From assembly GCF_019175285.1 (NCBI RefSeq), contig NC_056524.1, forward strand, positions 9,318,608 to 9,382,607: DNA of 64,000 nucleotides, given 5' to 3'. How positions within the stretch are numbered: position 1 is the first letter of the stretch; every line of letters starts with the position of its first letter. The notes under the pieces were generated by a model. That model saw nothing but the letters and a program-made list of their open reading frames with translations, was not told where the DNA came from and did no database searches. Origin of the DNA: Sceloporus undulatus (taxonomy: Eukaryota > Chordata > Lepidosauria > Squamata > Phrynosomatidae). Positions 23,185 through 33,530 of the stretch are shown one piece after another. The position numbers and the translations under genes were made by a program.

Positions 23185-23440
23185 GGTATTTATTTTATTT
23201 ATGTAAGGCATTTCTGTATTGCCTCCCTGCCTGCATGGCCTTCCAAGGCAAGAAATAACTAAAAGCAAATAAAACTATACAATGATTTAAAAAAAACCTG
23301 AAAACACATTAAAACAAATGTAGTTTAAAAGAATCCTAAAATACAACTGTAAAATAGAATAGTTTCTAACATTAAAAGCTATGCATTAAGAGCTATGCTC
23401 TTTGGGCTGCCTGCTGGAAGCATAAAAGAGATAGAGTCTG
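23185..23440 (-). mobile_element. L2-type 3' tail, decayed
   Basis: Minus strand: a TATTTTATTTATGTAAGGCA end, then CCTTCCAAGGCAAG and an A-rich run typical of reverse-oriented L2 3' UTRs. Confidence 0.55.
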
Positions 23441-24270
23441 GTAACATTGTCACCTATAAAATATTACTTCCCAACAGTCTTTATTTTTTTTTTAATAAAG
23501 AAAGAGGAAATGCTTTATTATAGGATTCGCATGAGTTGGACAAACCCCACATTTGCAGCTTCTGCCTACAGCTGAATTCCTCAGCCTGGCTCAGGAAAAG
23601 TTTCTAATTAGGAACATTAGATCCACTGCCTTAATTGAAGTGCATTCAGTACAATTTGTCACTGGTGACTTTGAAAACATTGTGGAGGGCATATCTCAGT
23701 GGCTTTTTTTCACTTTAGCAGTACTTACAAAGGAAAACTTCTTTCTCGAAAAGAAAATCACAGGACGTTGCTGTGGATCCTGCTCTCACAACGGCTGCAC
23801 ATCTGAAAATGTTTAAACTTCAGGAGAAGACAAATTATTCCAGAAGCCTCAATCCTTATAGTAATCCCAATTAGAGGAAACCCAAAGACTCAACTGTTAA
23901 ATGGTGAACTGACACTCCTATAAATCCCATTGACATGGTTTATTTTAGTTGAGACCAGCAGTTAGATTCAGTACACAGACTACGCCTATTTACCTGGGAA
24001 CAACCCAACAGCACTACTGAGAACTCCTATCCTACCAGGTGTAGCTGTGAGGTATGGGGTCAAGCTGTAGGGAGATACTATCTGTGTTGGGAGGGATAAG
24101 GTATTAAGTCCCATTTTCCTTCATGGAAAGTATTGACTTTAATAGCACATCCATCTAATTGTGAATTGATACTTGCATTTGGCACCTGAAGCTCACTGGA
24201 GTGAACATTTTTCCAAGATATGCCAGTGTGGTCAAAAACTGAAAGCATTTCTTCACAGTGCTGAAGATTT
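23441..24270. other. No gene seen
   Basis: An 87-codon frame at 23553-23816 has no recognisable motif. No repeat recognised. Confidence 0.45.
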
Positions 24271-24273
24271 TTA

Positions 24274-24307
<34 letters not shown>

Positions 24308-24600
24308 GTTTATTTATAGCCTGCCCAATCACAAGGAATCAGGGCGCGTTACAACAATAAAGAAAGTACAAAGCAAATAAACAATAACAATAAAATAACG
24401 AAGCAATTCACAATAGCAATACATAGCAACAAATGCATAGCAATTCACAGCAGCAATAAAATTAGCAAAGCAAATTACATAGGAATAAATGAACAAAACA
24501 AGTAAAATAGAAAATAATTCCCATTCACAATCCCCCGTCCCAATCCTAAAAACAATATAAACGATACACAAGCTTAAAACATTACAATCTAGGACCGTGG
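24274..24600 (-). mobile_element. L2-type 3' UTR with (AAT)n tail
   Basis: The (AAT)n at 24274-24305 is the tail seen from the minus strand; GGTTTATTTATAGCCTGCCC and CAGGGCGCGTTACAACAAT follow, then an A-rich 3' UTR. A poly-G run of about 14 lies at 24598-24611. Confidence 0.7.
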
Positions 24601-24724
24601 GGGGGGGGGGGGAACAGCTGGGCTCCTGTGCCTCCAGAGTCTCTCTGCTGGTCCCTGGTGTTTCTGGGAGAGGCAGGTGATGGTTCTTGGGGTGGCAAGG
24701 CAGCTTTTATATTATACAAATGGA

Positions 24725-24910
24725 TCTTTTAGACTAACTGAGTGAAAGATGTGGTAGCATAAGCTTTCATAGACTTGATCTGCTTCCTCAGATGGATAGA
24801 GTGACTCCACACATCTGAAAAGGTACACAAAGTCTATGAATGCTTATGCTGCAGCTACAATGTCTCTTTCACAGTTAGTTTTAAACATACTCAAAATCCC
24901 TTTGCATACT
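24725..24910. repeat. Dispersed repeat, CTAACTGA..GAAAGC group
   Basis: Same family as 18050-18200. AGACTAACTGAGTGAAAGAT, CATAAGCTTTCATAGACTTG and CTGCTTCCTCAGATGGAT are followed by an inverted partner and CCCTTTGCATACTAATA. Confidence 0.55.
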
Positions 24911-24911
24911 A

Positions 24912-25010
24912 ATATAGTCGATCCTCCATATCGCCATGGGTTTCATCCTCCCCCCCCCCCCCCCCCGTGGATACCAAACAATGTCGGACTTACTATATTG
25001 GTGTAGCTGT
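24912..25010. mobile_element. Tigger/pogo-like terminal fragment
   Basis: TAGTCGATCCTCCATATCGC next to a long C run and GTGGATACCAAACAATG resembles the end of a pogo-type MITE such as 38546-38756. One end only. Confidence 0.4.
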
Positions 25011-25059
25011 GTGCACACACCATCATTGATGGCCAACTGTATTCCAGACTAACCTATCT

Positions 25060-25320
25060 ATTATTATTATCCAATTGTTATCTGAGATCTGATATTCTAT
25101 TTGATATTTGATCTTTTTAATTTGTTGTCTGCTTTTTTATCTATCTTGTATTATTCTATCTTGTATTATTATCTATTGTTTTATATGTGTTCTGTAGAAT
25201 GTACGCCTTTGACATGTTTCATTTTTATCGATTTAATTGTTTGTATGTACAGCGCTATGTAAATCTACAATGATATACAAATAAAGTATATTATTATTAT
25301 GATAATAATAATTATTATTT
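25060..25320 (+). mobile_element. L2 LINE 3' UTR (subfamily A)
   Basis: ATTGTTATCTGAGATCTGAT, ATTTGATATTTGATC and TTTGTATGTACAGCGCTATG, then TAAATCTACA and an ATT-rich tail. It is the plus-strand equivalent of the tails at 9062 and 40996. Confidence 0.8.
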
Positions 25321-25322
25321 TA

Positions 25323-25655
25323 TCCCTCATCTGAAGTGCCTGGACCAGAAGTGTTTTGAATTTCAGATCTTTTTTGGATTTTGGAATACATATATGTGTA
25401 TATACATACACAATGAGATGGAACCCAAATCTAAACACAAAATTCATTTATGCTTCATATACACCTCATACACATAGCCCTAAGGGAATTTTATACAAAA
25501 CGTTTTTAATAATGTTCATAAAACAAAATTTGTGTAGATTGAATGATTAGAAACCAAATGTGTCTGTATCTCATCCACTAAAAAAAAGTTGGGTTTTTTC
25601 TTTTTGTTTTTGGAGTGTTTCAGTTTTTGAAATTCAGTAAGGGAGTCTCAACCTG
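25323..25655. mobile_element. Tigger/pogo-like (Tc1-mariner) non-autonomous element
   Basis: Begins TCCCTCATCTGAAGTGCC, continues CCAGAAGTGTTTTGAATTTC, and ends GGGAGTCTCAACCTG followed by TA. The text, including ACACAAAATTCATTTATGC and ATACACCTCATACACATAGC, is strikingly like a non-autonomous Tc1-mariner element I know from mammals. The left terminus seems cut off by the adjacent L2. Confidence 0.65.
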
Positions 25656-25657
25656 TA

Positions 25658-26350
25658 TATTACATTTTGCATAATTTCAGGCCACTCCTAATCATTAACA
25701 CATGGCCATTTACAAGCAGTTAGTAAACTAATTCCTAAATGAAAATGGCTAGTTGTACAGCTGCTTTGTGAAAATTTAATTCTGCTTTCAGGGCAATGTA
25801 CTTTTCTTCTAGCCTGACCTAACCCTGGAAAAGTTTTCCTTTTTGCAAGGATAAACATGAGCTGTGTATATATTGCCACCTAACCTGAACGCTTGAGAGC
25901 ACAAAGAAACAAAGTCTAAATAAATAAGGTTGTTTTGTGCAGTTAATAGATGGAGTAGATTATTAGTTGCTTCCATTCATTAATGCCATCATTAGCCAGA
26001 ACCTTTTTTAAACAATAAAGTTTATTCCTAGAAGCGATAATGAGAAAAATCACTTTGCAATTGTATATCCAGTAATTAGTGTGTATGGAGGGGGGGGAAG
26101 AGAAGTTCGAGGAGGGTAATTTTGCCCTTGAATGTACACATATGGCTCCAATCAACATTAATAGGAGCCATACGGATGTCCAAGGAGAGTAATTAACCTG
26201 CAGTGGGAAAGACAGGATAAAGGGAAGGAAAACGCAGCAAGTCAGATTGGTTTTAGGCTCTCAGACTAGTCAACACAAAGACACCCTTATTTCTTAAGCC
26301 TTGCAGCACTGAGAGGGAATTTATGGAAGTACTGAGTAGAGGAAGGATGG
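25658..26350. other. No gene seen
   Basis: Unique-looking AT-rich sequence; chance ORFs only. Confidence 0.45.
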
Positions 26351-26601
26351 AGGCCATTTTAGGTAATTTGACATATTTTCTTTAGCAAAGTGAGATCATA
26401 TTCTCCAACATTTCACAGATGAAGCCCCATACATATGTGACTAAGCAACATCAGAGTGTGACACATGTGGCCAAGCAGCATCAAGTTGGCAAAAGGTATT
26501 AATGAGGAAGAATACACAAACTAGGACAAGCTGCAAAAGTTTGCTTGTTCCTCAGCCTACTGGGAAGGGCAAGAGTCTCCTCTTCCTTTTACTAAGTTAA
26601 T
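26351..26601. repeat. Dispersed repeat shared with 43372-43560
   Basis: Both loci share, in order, ACATGTGGCCAAGCAGCATC-like, GGCAAAAGGTATTAATGAG-like, GGGAAGGGCAAGAGTCTCC-like and TTAATTGA blocks. Nature unknown; non-coding. Confidence 0.5.
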
Positions 26602-26604
26602 TGA

Positions 26605-26914
26605 GGCCCTGGACAGACGGGTCTTTTAGTAAATAATGAATATGTGCTAGGGTTGCCTCAGGGTGTCGCTTATAGACGCCCCGCAACCCTAGCACTTTTC
26701 CATACGTCAAAATGACGGCACCCTGTACACATGGGCACTGCCATTTTGACATGACGGACGCTTAATGTCTGCACGTCACAGCCCACTTGTGACGCCCTTT
26801 TTGTGGGTTCTTTTTGCTGCACAAGGGAGCCACATGGTTTGTCTGCTGCGGCTCCCTCACGCAGCAAAACAAGGCGCTGGCTGACCGCCCTTTTTGGGCT
26901 GTCTGTACCCTGCC
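26605..26914. mobile_element. DNA transposon with 3-bp TSD (TGA), GGC..ACAGAC group
   Basis: Left end GGCCCTGGACAGACGG; right end reverse-complements to GGCAGGGTACAGACAGCCC. TGA flanks both ends (26602-26604, 26915-26917). A hairpin built on GTGCTAGGGTTGC lies near 26645-26695. TTTTTGTGGGTTCTTTTTGC and a GCTGCGGCTCCCTCACGCAG block are shared with 51810-52091. Non-coding. Confidence 0.78.
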
Positions 26915-26917
26915 TGA

Positions 26918-27305
26918 GTTAATCCGTCCCGCACACTCAGAACATCCGGGAAGAATCTGTTGGAGATTCCATCTTCCAAATATGTCTCCACATCCCAGAC
27001 AGCCTTTTCAGTGGCGGCCCCGCGCATTTGGAACAGTCTCCCCGAGGAGCTCCGTCTCATGACCCCCCTAGAAACATTTAAAAAGAAGCTTAAAACCTTT
27101 CTTTTTTGCCAAGTCTCCCCACCCCCGCCCCGAGGAATGAAGTTGAGCGCTCTTGATGCCATCGATTCTCTGCCTTACCCTATGAATGATTGTATTTTAT
27201 AATTGTATTACTTGTTTTTATCTATTTTTATGAGATGTTTTTAATAGTTTTATAGTCTGTAAACCGTTTTGATCTAGGGAAACGGTCTACAAATAAAAAA
27301 AATCT
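26918..27305 (+). mobile_element. L2 LINE 3' fragment
   Basis: Encodes the C-terminus of an L2 reverse transcriptase: the frame at 26960-27120 reads SSKYVSTSQTAFSVAAPRIW then NSLPEELRLMTPLETFKKKL. A 3' UTR follows, ending GTAAACCGTTTTGATC and an A-rich tail. Confidence 0.88.
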
Positions 27306-27509
27306 ATTAAGTCAACATTGACTTGAAAACACCTATCAACCACCAAACATTATTTAATTATTAGTTACATTCATATGATATCCTTCCTCAAAGGAAATAA
27401 TCATGGTATATAGAGTCCTCTTTCTTATTTTTGTCTTCACAACAACCCTATGAATGTGGCCAGGCAGAAAAATTGAGGCAGTGTCCCTCAGTGAGCTTCT
27501 TGACTTGTA

Positions 27510-27575
27510 TATGTGTGTGCATGTGCCTTCAAGTTGCCTGTTGATTTATGGCAATCCCATGAATTTCACAGGCTT
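27510..27575 (-). mobile_element. BovB/Sauria SINE tail fragment
   Basis: GTGCCTTCAAGTTGCCTGTT then GATTTATGGCAATCCCATGA is the tail of a Sauria SINE or BovB on the minus strand; only the last about 65 bp remain. Confidence 0.65.
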
Positions 27576-28002
27576 AGTCTACCATGGTGTAGTGATTTGA
27601 GCATGGGACTATGACTCTGGAAACCAGAGTTTGAATCCCAGCTCAGCCATGAAACCCACTGGCTGACCTTGGGCAAGTCACACACTCTCAGCTTCAGGGA
27701 AGACAATAGCAATAGCAAGTACATTTCTATACCACCTATATCTAGCACTCCCTAAGTGGTTTACAATGTGTCAGTCAATCACCCCAAATAAGCTGGGTAC
27801 ACATTTTTCTAATCTACAAAACGAGAGAATGCTAAGTGGACCTTGGAGCCCTCTAGGATCAGACTTGCAATGTTGTGGCTGTTGTGCCAGCATTTATCGC
27901 TGTGTTAAAAGGCAAACTTCCTCTAAACAAATCTTGCCCAGAAAACCCCATGATAGATTTGCTTTAGGGTCCCCGTAAGTCGGACATGATTTGTAGGCAT
28001 AC

Positions 28003-28003
<1 letters not shown>
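27576..28003 (+). mobile_element. Sauria SINE interrupted by a second SINE
   Basis: Head: CCATGGTGTAGTGATTTGAG, B-box-like AGTTTGAATCCC, CTGACCTTGGGCAAGTCACA. After the insertion at 27703-27907 the body resumes with AGGCAAACTTCCTC, CCCAGAAAACCCCATGATAG and CCGTAAGTCGGACATGA, ending in the BovB-like tail. The (AC)n at 28004-28047 has grown from the tail. Confidence 0.88.
27703..27907 (-). mobile_element. tRNA-derived SINE with L2-like tail, nested
   Basis: On the minus strand it ends GTGCTAGATATAGGTGGTAT, TACTTGCTATTGCTATTGT. Upstream are TGTGTACCCAGCTTATTTGG and CATTCTCTCGTTTTG. This is the same SINE class as 50828-51555. It interrupts the Sauria SINE body between AGGGAAG and AGGCAAAC. Confidence 0.75.

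Positions 28004-28047
<44 letters not shown>
28004..28047. repeat. (AC)n microsatellite
   Basis: About 21 uninterrupted AC units directly after a SINE tail. Confidence 0.97.
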
Positions 28048-28049
<2 letters not shown>

Positions 28050-29174
28050 AGGATTAAACATGCCCCTAGGATAACAGTCTAACTAGTGCACCATGTTGGC
28101 TCTCATAAAATCTTGTGTTCACTTAAAAATTAACAGCTGGATTATGTCATAATCTTGGGGTTTTCTGCATGCAATCATATAGTCTGCCATGATGCTGTGC
28201 CTACTCCACAACCTCTTTACCGGAATCAATGAATATAAGAAGGGCCATAGTGGGTTCTGACCCAATTTAGTTCAACATTCTACTTATACATCAGCCTATC
28301 AGTTGACTATAGGAAGCCTGTCATCAGGGCATGAGCGCAATTGGACCCTCCATCTCCTGTACCCCTGCTACTGGTATACAAAAGGCCAGGGGAAGGAGCC
28401 CAAGCCATTTATCCCATATGGGTGTGTGTCTCCACACTTTGAGAAAATGGGAGAAAGTACACCATTGAAGGCAACGTCAGGTCCTGGCACGGTGTATCAG
28501 GATTTGGTCCCCTCTTCTCCACTCTTCAGGGTGAGGGGAAGAATCTCAGGGGGAGAGCCTGAGAAGATTCTTTTTAAAATATCTTTATTAGTATTTTAAA
28601 CAAAGCCAACATTATGAAATCAAAACATACTTCCTTGGACAGGCATATGTGTCTAGTTCTTTCATTTGCTAACTGATTGCCTTTTTCATAGTTTTACACC
28701 GACTCTCCTTTTCCCATTTTAATCATCAATTTAAATAACCAGCAATGGTAAACTTTCCTTTTCTATTTGAATTTCTTTTGTTGTTCGGTGTTGTTTCCTC
28801 CAAAAAATCCCTTCGCTATTTTACTCTTTCTTCTGGATCCAGAAATCCAGCCCTATTTCTTTATACTCTTCTGGGCAAGATTTCATTCACTCATGCATTC
28901 ATTTTATTTCCTTCATAGCCCACCTTTTTCTCAAAACTGGATCTGAAAACATTTCACAAAAGGTTTAAGGAAAAGCGTACAAATAATTCCCCCTCCCCAT
29001 GCTGTGATATTAAAACACAGTTAACCAAATTATAACATTAAGACAAAATTTTATTGGAAGCATTTGGAAGACACACCACTAAAATGTGTAGCACCACCAA
29101 AGCCTATATCACAACAGCAGGTCTGCTGCCATGTTGCTGCTGCTGCTGTTGTCATTATGTGCCTTCAATCAAAG
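28050..29174. other. No gene; weak L1/L2 tail remnants
   Basis: 28225-28320 resembles an old amniote dispersed repeat (AAGGGCCATAGTGGGTTCTG). 28570-28700 may be an L1 3' end on the minus strand (AAAATATCTTTATTAGTATT). 28890-29050 looks like a decayed L2-type tail on the minus strand. None is certain. Confidence 0.35.
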
Positions 29175-29383
29175 GTGTTGTTGTTGTTGATGCTGTTGTT
29201 AACTGCCCTCGAGTCAACCTTGACTCATGGCGACCCTATGGATGAGACATCTCCAAGCCCTCCTATCCTCCACCACTCTGCTTAAGTCTTATAGATTCAT
29301 GCCCATGACCTCCCTAATAGAGTCTAGCCATCTGGCATGCAGTCTTCCTCTCTACTATCTGCAACCTTTCCTAGAATTATTGT

Positions 29384-29433
<50 letters not shown>

Positions 29434-31680
29434 CAACTTTTTATTTCTATACCGCTTTTCCTCGAGATCAAAGCGGTTCACATACGGTAAAATTATATGA
29501 CATATGTCATATTACAGTATAAAAACAGTTACAACAATCTAATAAAACATGTTTAAAAACAGCATATTAAAACTATCAAGACAATAAAATTTTAAAACAT
29601 CTTAATCTGATTGGGGAATACTTCTTTAGAGAGAACCAGGAGTCTAAGCTTGCTGGAAGAGGTGGGTTTTTACTGCCTTTTTAGAGGCTTCCAGTGTACC
29701 ACTGAGACGAATCTCTTCCGGGAGTGCGTTCCACAGAGTTGGAGCTATTGCTGTATAAGCTCTTTGGTGAGTTGCTACCAATCTCACCTTGGGGTGTTCA
29801 AGTAACAATTTCCCCGTTGTTCTGAGAGTGTGGGGCAGATTGTGTAGGGAGAGGTGTTCCCTCAAGTAACTCGGGCCTAAGCCATGTAGGGCTTTAAAGG
29901 TAATAACCAACACTTTGTATTGGGCCCGGAAGTGAATTGGCAGCCAGTGCAGAGATTTTAACAAGGGTGTTATATGGTCCAACCTAGAGGTTCCCATGAC
30001 CAATCTGGCTGCAGCATTTTGGACCAACTGAAGCTTCCGAACCTGGTACAAAGGTAGCCCCATGTAGAATGCATTACAGAAATCCAAACGGGAGGTTACC
30101 AGTGCATGTACTACTGTTTCAAGGTCCTTTCGATCCAGACAGGGACGCAGTTGGCGTATCAGCCGAAGCTGGTACCAAGCACTCCTGGCCATCGCATCCA
30201 CTTGGGATGATAACTGTAGGGATGGGTCCAGGAGTATTCCCAAACTGCGAACTTTAGGGAAAGTGTAACCCCGTCCAGGATTGGATGACAAATTTCCCTG
30301 TCTGGATTTGGAGCACCTATCACGAGTACCTCTGTTTTCTCTGGATTCAGCTTGAATTTGTTTTTCCTCATCCAGCCCATTACTGACCCTAGGCAGGCGT
30401 CCAGAGGAGAGGTGCCATTCTTAGTCACTGTATCAGTCGGAGACATGGAGAGATAGATCTGGGTGTCATCAGCGTACTGATAATATCGTGCCCCATGGTT
30501 CCAGATTATCTGTCCCAGCAGCTTCATGTAAATGTTAAATAGCATGGGGGGGGGCAGAATGGTGCCTTGAGGGAACCCAGATGTAAGCTCTCTTTTACAA
30601 GAGCAGCTATCCCCCAGCCTCACCATCTGGAATCTTCCTGAGAGGTAGGACCGGGACCACTGGAGTGCAGTGCCCCCGATATCCAACTCTCTCAGGCGTT
30701 CCAGAAGGATACCATGGTTGATGGTATCGAAGGCCGCAGAGATGTCCAAGAGCACCAGCAGGGTTACACTTCCCCTGTCAGTGCCCAGATGGAGGTCATC
30801 GACTAAGGCGACCATGGCAGTCTCAACTCCATAACCCGTCCTGAAGCCAGTTTGAAATGGGTCAAGATAATCCGTTTCATCCAAGACAGCTTGGAGCTGA
30901 AAGGTGACTGCCCTCTCAATCACCTTGCCCAAGAATGGTAATAAGGAGACCGGTCTGTAGTTATACATCAACAGGGGATCAAGGGAGGGTTTCTTCAAAA
31001 GAGGTCTTACAATTGCCTGTTTTAAAGTTGATGGAATTATACCCTCCTGAAGAGATGCATTTATTATAAGATGAGGTGTGGTTTTTATGGCATCTCCTCC
31101 CTGAGCGGTCAACCAAGAAGGGCAAGGGCTTGTCTACATCCTTGGTACTCACAAACTCAAAACGATCCAGAATAACCTTGCTTCCAGAGTCACTGGATAC
31201 CTCCGTTATAGGTTCTGTCAAAAGACCAGCGTCAAGATCAGCCCTTATCTGAGAAACTTTATCAGCAAAAAAGTCATTAAAGGCATCACAGCAGGCTATC
31301 GTTGGTTGTAGTAAAGGGTTCAGGGTGGCCGGGGGTTGGGTTAATTCCCTAACCACCCTGAACAGCTCTGCTGGGCGAGACTCTGCTGATGCAATCTGTG
31401 CAGCACAGAACGAATTCTTAGCTGCTTCGATTGCCACTCCGTAGGAACGTAACATGTTCTCATGGAGTGTCTTGTCAGATAAGTTCTGATGTTTCCGCCA
31501 GTAGCGCTCTAGTCGTTGAGCATGATTTATGCCTCTCATGATGTGGCCAAAGTACAACAGCCCCAGTTTAACCATATTGGCTTCTAGGGGTATTTCAGGC
31601 TTGATCTCTTCAAGGACCCCTTTCTTTGTCTTTTTGACTGTCCATGATATCCTCAGCACTCTTCTCCAGAACCATGTTCA
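29175..31680 (-). mobile_element. BovB (RTE) LINE 3' part, split by an L2 insertion
   Basis: Two minus-strand pieces, 29175-29384 and 31531-31680, are continuous in BovB order. The first holds the tail (CTGCCCTCGAGTCAACCTTG) and 3' coding part (ATGACCTCCCTAATAGAGTC, ATTATTG). The second resumes with CTCATGATGTGGCCAAAG and encodes residues such as MVKLGLLYFGHIMRG, the conserved RTE C-terminal motif. About 2.1 kb of L2 lies between them. Confidence 0.85.
29385..31530 (-). mobile_element. L2 LINE, 5'-truncated, inserted in BovB
   Basis: Minus strand. It starts in the linker (RLERYWRKHQNLSDK) and passes through RT blocks: RPVSLLPFLGKVIERAV; LLVLLDISAAFDTINH (domain A); SGFPQGTILPPPMLFNIYM (domain B); YADD at 30465-30476; the WMRKNKFKLNPEKTEVLVIG block. 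The C-terminal part is HWLPIHFRAQYKVLV ... APTLWNALPEEIRL, then a 3' UTR ending in GAGGAAAAGCGGTATAGAAA and an (AAT)n tail at 29385-29431. Frameshifts near 31105 and 30270 divide the coding region into three frames. The endonuclease domain is absent. Confidence 0.92.
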
Positions 31681-31830
31681 GAGGATATTTGCCATTGTTT
31701 TTCTCTATGGCTGAGAGAGTGTGACGTGCCCAAGGTCACCCAGTAGGTTTACATGGCCGAGTGGGGAGTCAAACCCTGGTCTCCTAGAAGCTTTCACCAA
31801 CACTCAAATCACTACACCACATTGTCTCTC
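31681..31830 (-). mobile_element. Sauria SINE, 3'-truncated
   Basis: On the minus strand: TGTAGTGATTTGAGTGTTGG, B-box-like GGGTTTGACTCCC, then TGGGTGACCTTGGGCACGTC and CACTCTCTCAGCC. The BovB-like tail is missing, and the SINE abuts the BovB fragment. Confidence 0.8.
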
Positions 31831-31889
31831 CATCTGCCACATCTTACCACATAAAAAGTTCTTTGGGCACCAGCCTTTCTTGGTATGTA

Positions 31890-32000
31890 GAGAGAGATCT
31901 TGTAGCATCTTTGAGACTAACTGAAAGAAAGAAGTTGGCAGCATGAGCTTTCATAGACTTAAGTCTCCATCCTCAGATGCATTTAGTGGAGTGGAAAGCC
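31890..32000. repeat. Dispersed repeat, CTAACTGA..GAAAGC group
   Basis: TAGCATCTTTGAGACTAACT, GAAAGAAAGAAGTTGGCAGC, then ATGAGCTTTCATAGACTTAA. A possible second end lies at 32340-32410 (TTCAGTTAGTTTCAAGGGTA then ATTCTACAGATTAACATGAC). Confidence 0.55.
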
Positions 32001-32437
32001 AGGGACAGACCTATGTATGCCATTAGTGTGTGAGAATGTCAATTCTAATTTAAAATCCACTGTGTATGAAATGAAGTGGCAAGTCTAGTTTTAACATGGT
32101 TGTTGGTGAACAAAGACAGAGGAAACTAATCTGTAGGTGAGGAGAACAGACGAGTATGGGAAACAGAGAGTGATGTGATGAACAGGTCAAAGGCACCCCC
32201 CCCCCATGAGGATGGGAGTTAGATAGTGTTGAAATGTGTGTAGTGAACCTTTATCTTTGTTCAGCTCCTTGCTGATGGACTGTAGTCTGTGGATGAATTA
32301 CAATTCTGCTATTTTCCTTTCCAATCTTCCTTTGTAGTTCTTCAGTTAGTTTCAAGGGTACTACAAGTTCTCTCTACATACTGATTCTACAGATTAACAT
32401 GACTATATTTTGGGAAAGCGTGTCATAGGGCATGTCT

Positions 32438-32795
32438 GAATAGGCCAATTGAATCAGATTCCCCCCAGCCTCACCACAACCCACTTTCACGACACAGAGC
32501 CAAAGCCCCACTTTGACTTTAAAGTGTTTTCCTGATTTGAGGGCATTTTCACAATCTTGGCCATTAAACCACATTAAAAATACTTACTTTTTGCTCTGGG
32601 TTTTGACTTCAGAGGGAGCAATTTGTGCCAGTGGTAGTGGTGCCAGGTGGCACAGTGGGATGTGTATGTAGACAGACATCTGGTGTTGCTCAAAATGTGG
32701 AGATAACAGGGGGAATTTGGAGCAGCTTGGGAGCCATAATACTCTAGGAGCAGCAGGAGTATTCTGGCAGGTGTAGACTGGCCCACAGTCTTTTG
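32438..32795. mobile_element. Possible DNA transposon related to 52660-53125
   Basis: Shares an inner stretch with 52900-52990: GCCAGTGGTAGTGGTGCCAG / GGCACAGTGGGATGTGTATG here against a similar GGCAGCACAGCGGGATGATG there. Ends are not clear. Confidence 0.4.
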
Positions 32796-32859
32796 CAAAG
32801 CCAACTGTCTTAATTGCCCATTAATGGCCATTCTTTATAACAAACTAGCTTACAACAAT

Positions 32860-33530
32860 ATATTTTGTTGTACAATTCACTCCGCAAACTCAGGTCCTCT
32901 GGGACGAATTTACTGCCTCCTAGGAAAACCAGGTTAGCTACAGTTTCCCAGAGGACCTTTTCATCAGCTGCTCCAAAAGTATGCAATGACCTGTCAGAGA
33001 AGATCCATCAAATTACCACCCTGGACGCCTTTAAAAAGGCAGTCAAGACGGATCTCTTCTGGCAGACCTTCCCTGACTGATCTCCCATCAAATAGTTTTT
33101 TGTGTTTTTTTCGGGCTATGTGAAGATGCCAGCCACTGATGCTGGTGAAACATCAGGAAGAAACTCTTCTAGAACATGGCCACATAGCCTGAAAACCCAC
33201 AAAAAATGATGGATGCCGGCCATGAAAGCCTTCGACTTCACACTCCCATCAAATGATAGCCTTTCTGCCCCTGGCTGTCCCATTGCCCGGTTTAACTGTT
33301 TTATAATCATTTAATTATTTTAACTATATAATTTGTATATGATTGTTATAATTTTGCTGTTGTTGGGGGGTTGGGGATTGTTTAATTTAATTATGCTGTT
33401 AGGTTATGTATTGATTATTATCTTGTGTTTTATTCTTTATTTCTTTTATTGTAACCTGTCTCGATCCATAGGGATAGGCGGGCTAAAAATAAATATTGTT
33501 GTTGTTGTTGTTGTTGTTGTTGTTATTCTG
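32860..33530 (+). mobile_element. L2 LINE 3' fragment with nested palindromic retroposon
   Basis: The frame at 32865-33080 carries the L2 C-terminus (VSQRTFSSAAPKVCNDL, then TLDAFKKAVKTDLFWQTFPD). It is interrupted at 33094-33242, then the 3' UTR continues to CTCGATCCATAGGGATAGGC and a (TTG)n tail at 33494-33524. Confidence 0.88.
33094..33242 (-). mobile_element. Palindromic retroposon with hammerhead-like core (decayed copy)
   Basis: On the minus strand it begins TGTGAAGTCGAAGGCTTTCA and ends CACAAAAAACT, the same termini as 60118-60307. CTCCCATCAAAT flanks both ends (33082-33093, 33243-33254). Outer arms (GGGTTTTCAGGCTATGTGG and its partner) form an inverted repeat. The hammerhead-like core is less well preserved than in the other copy. 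Confidence 0.75.

Noticed and set aside
23553-23816. 87-codon open frame as an exon
   Set aside because: No recognisable protein similarity and no convincing splice sites.
29227-29490. Open frame with an asparagine run
   Set aside because: It is a translation of the (AAT)n tail of the L2 element joined to BovB tail text.
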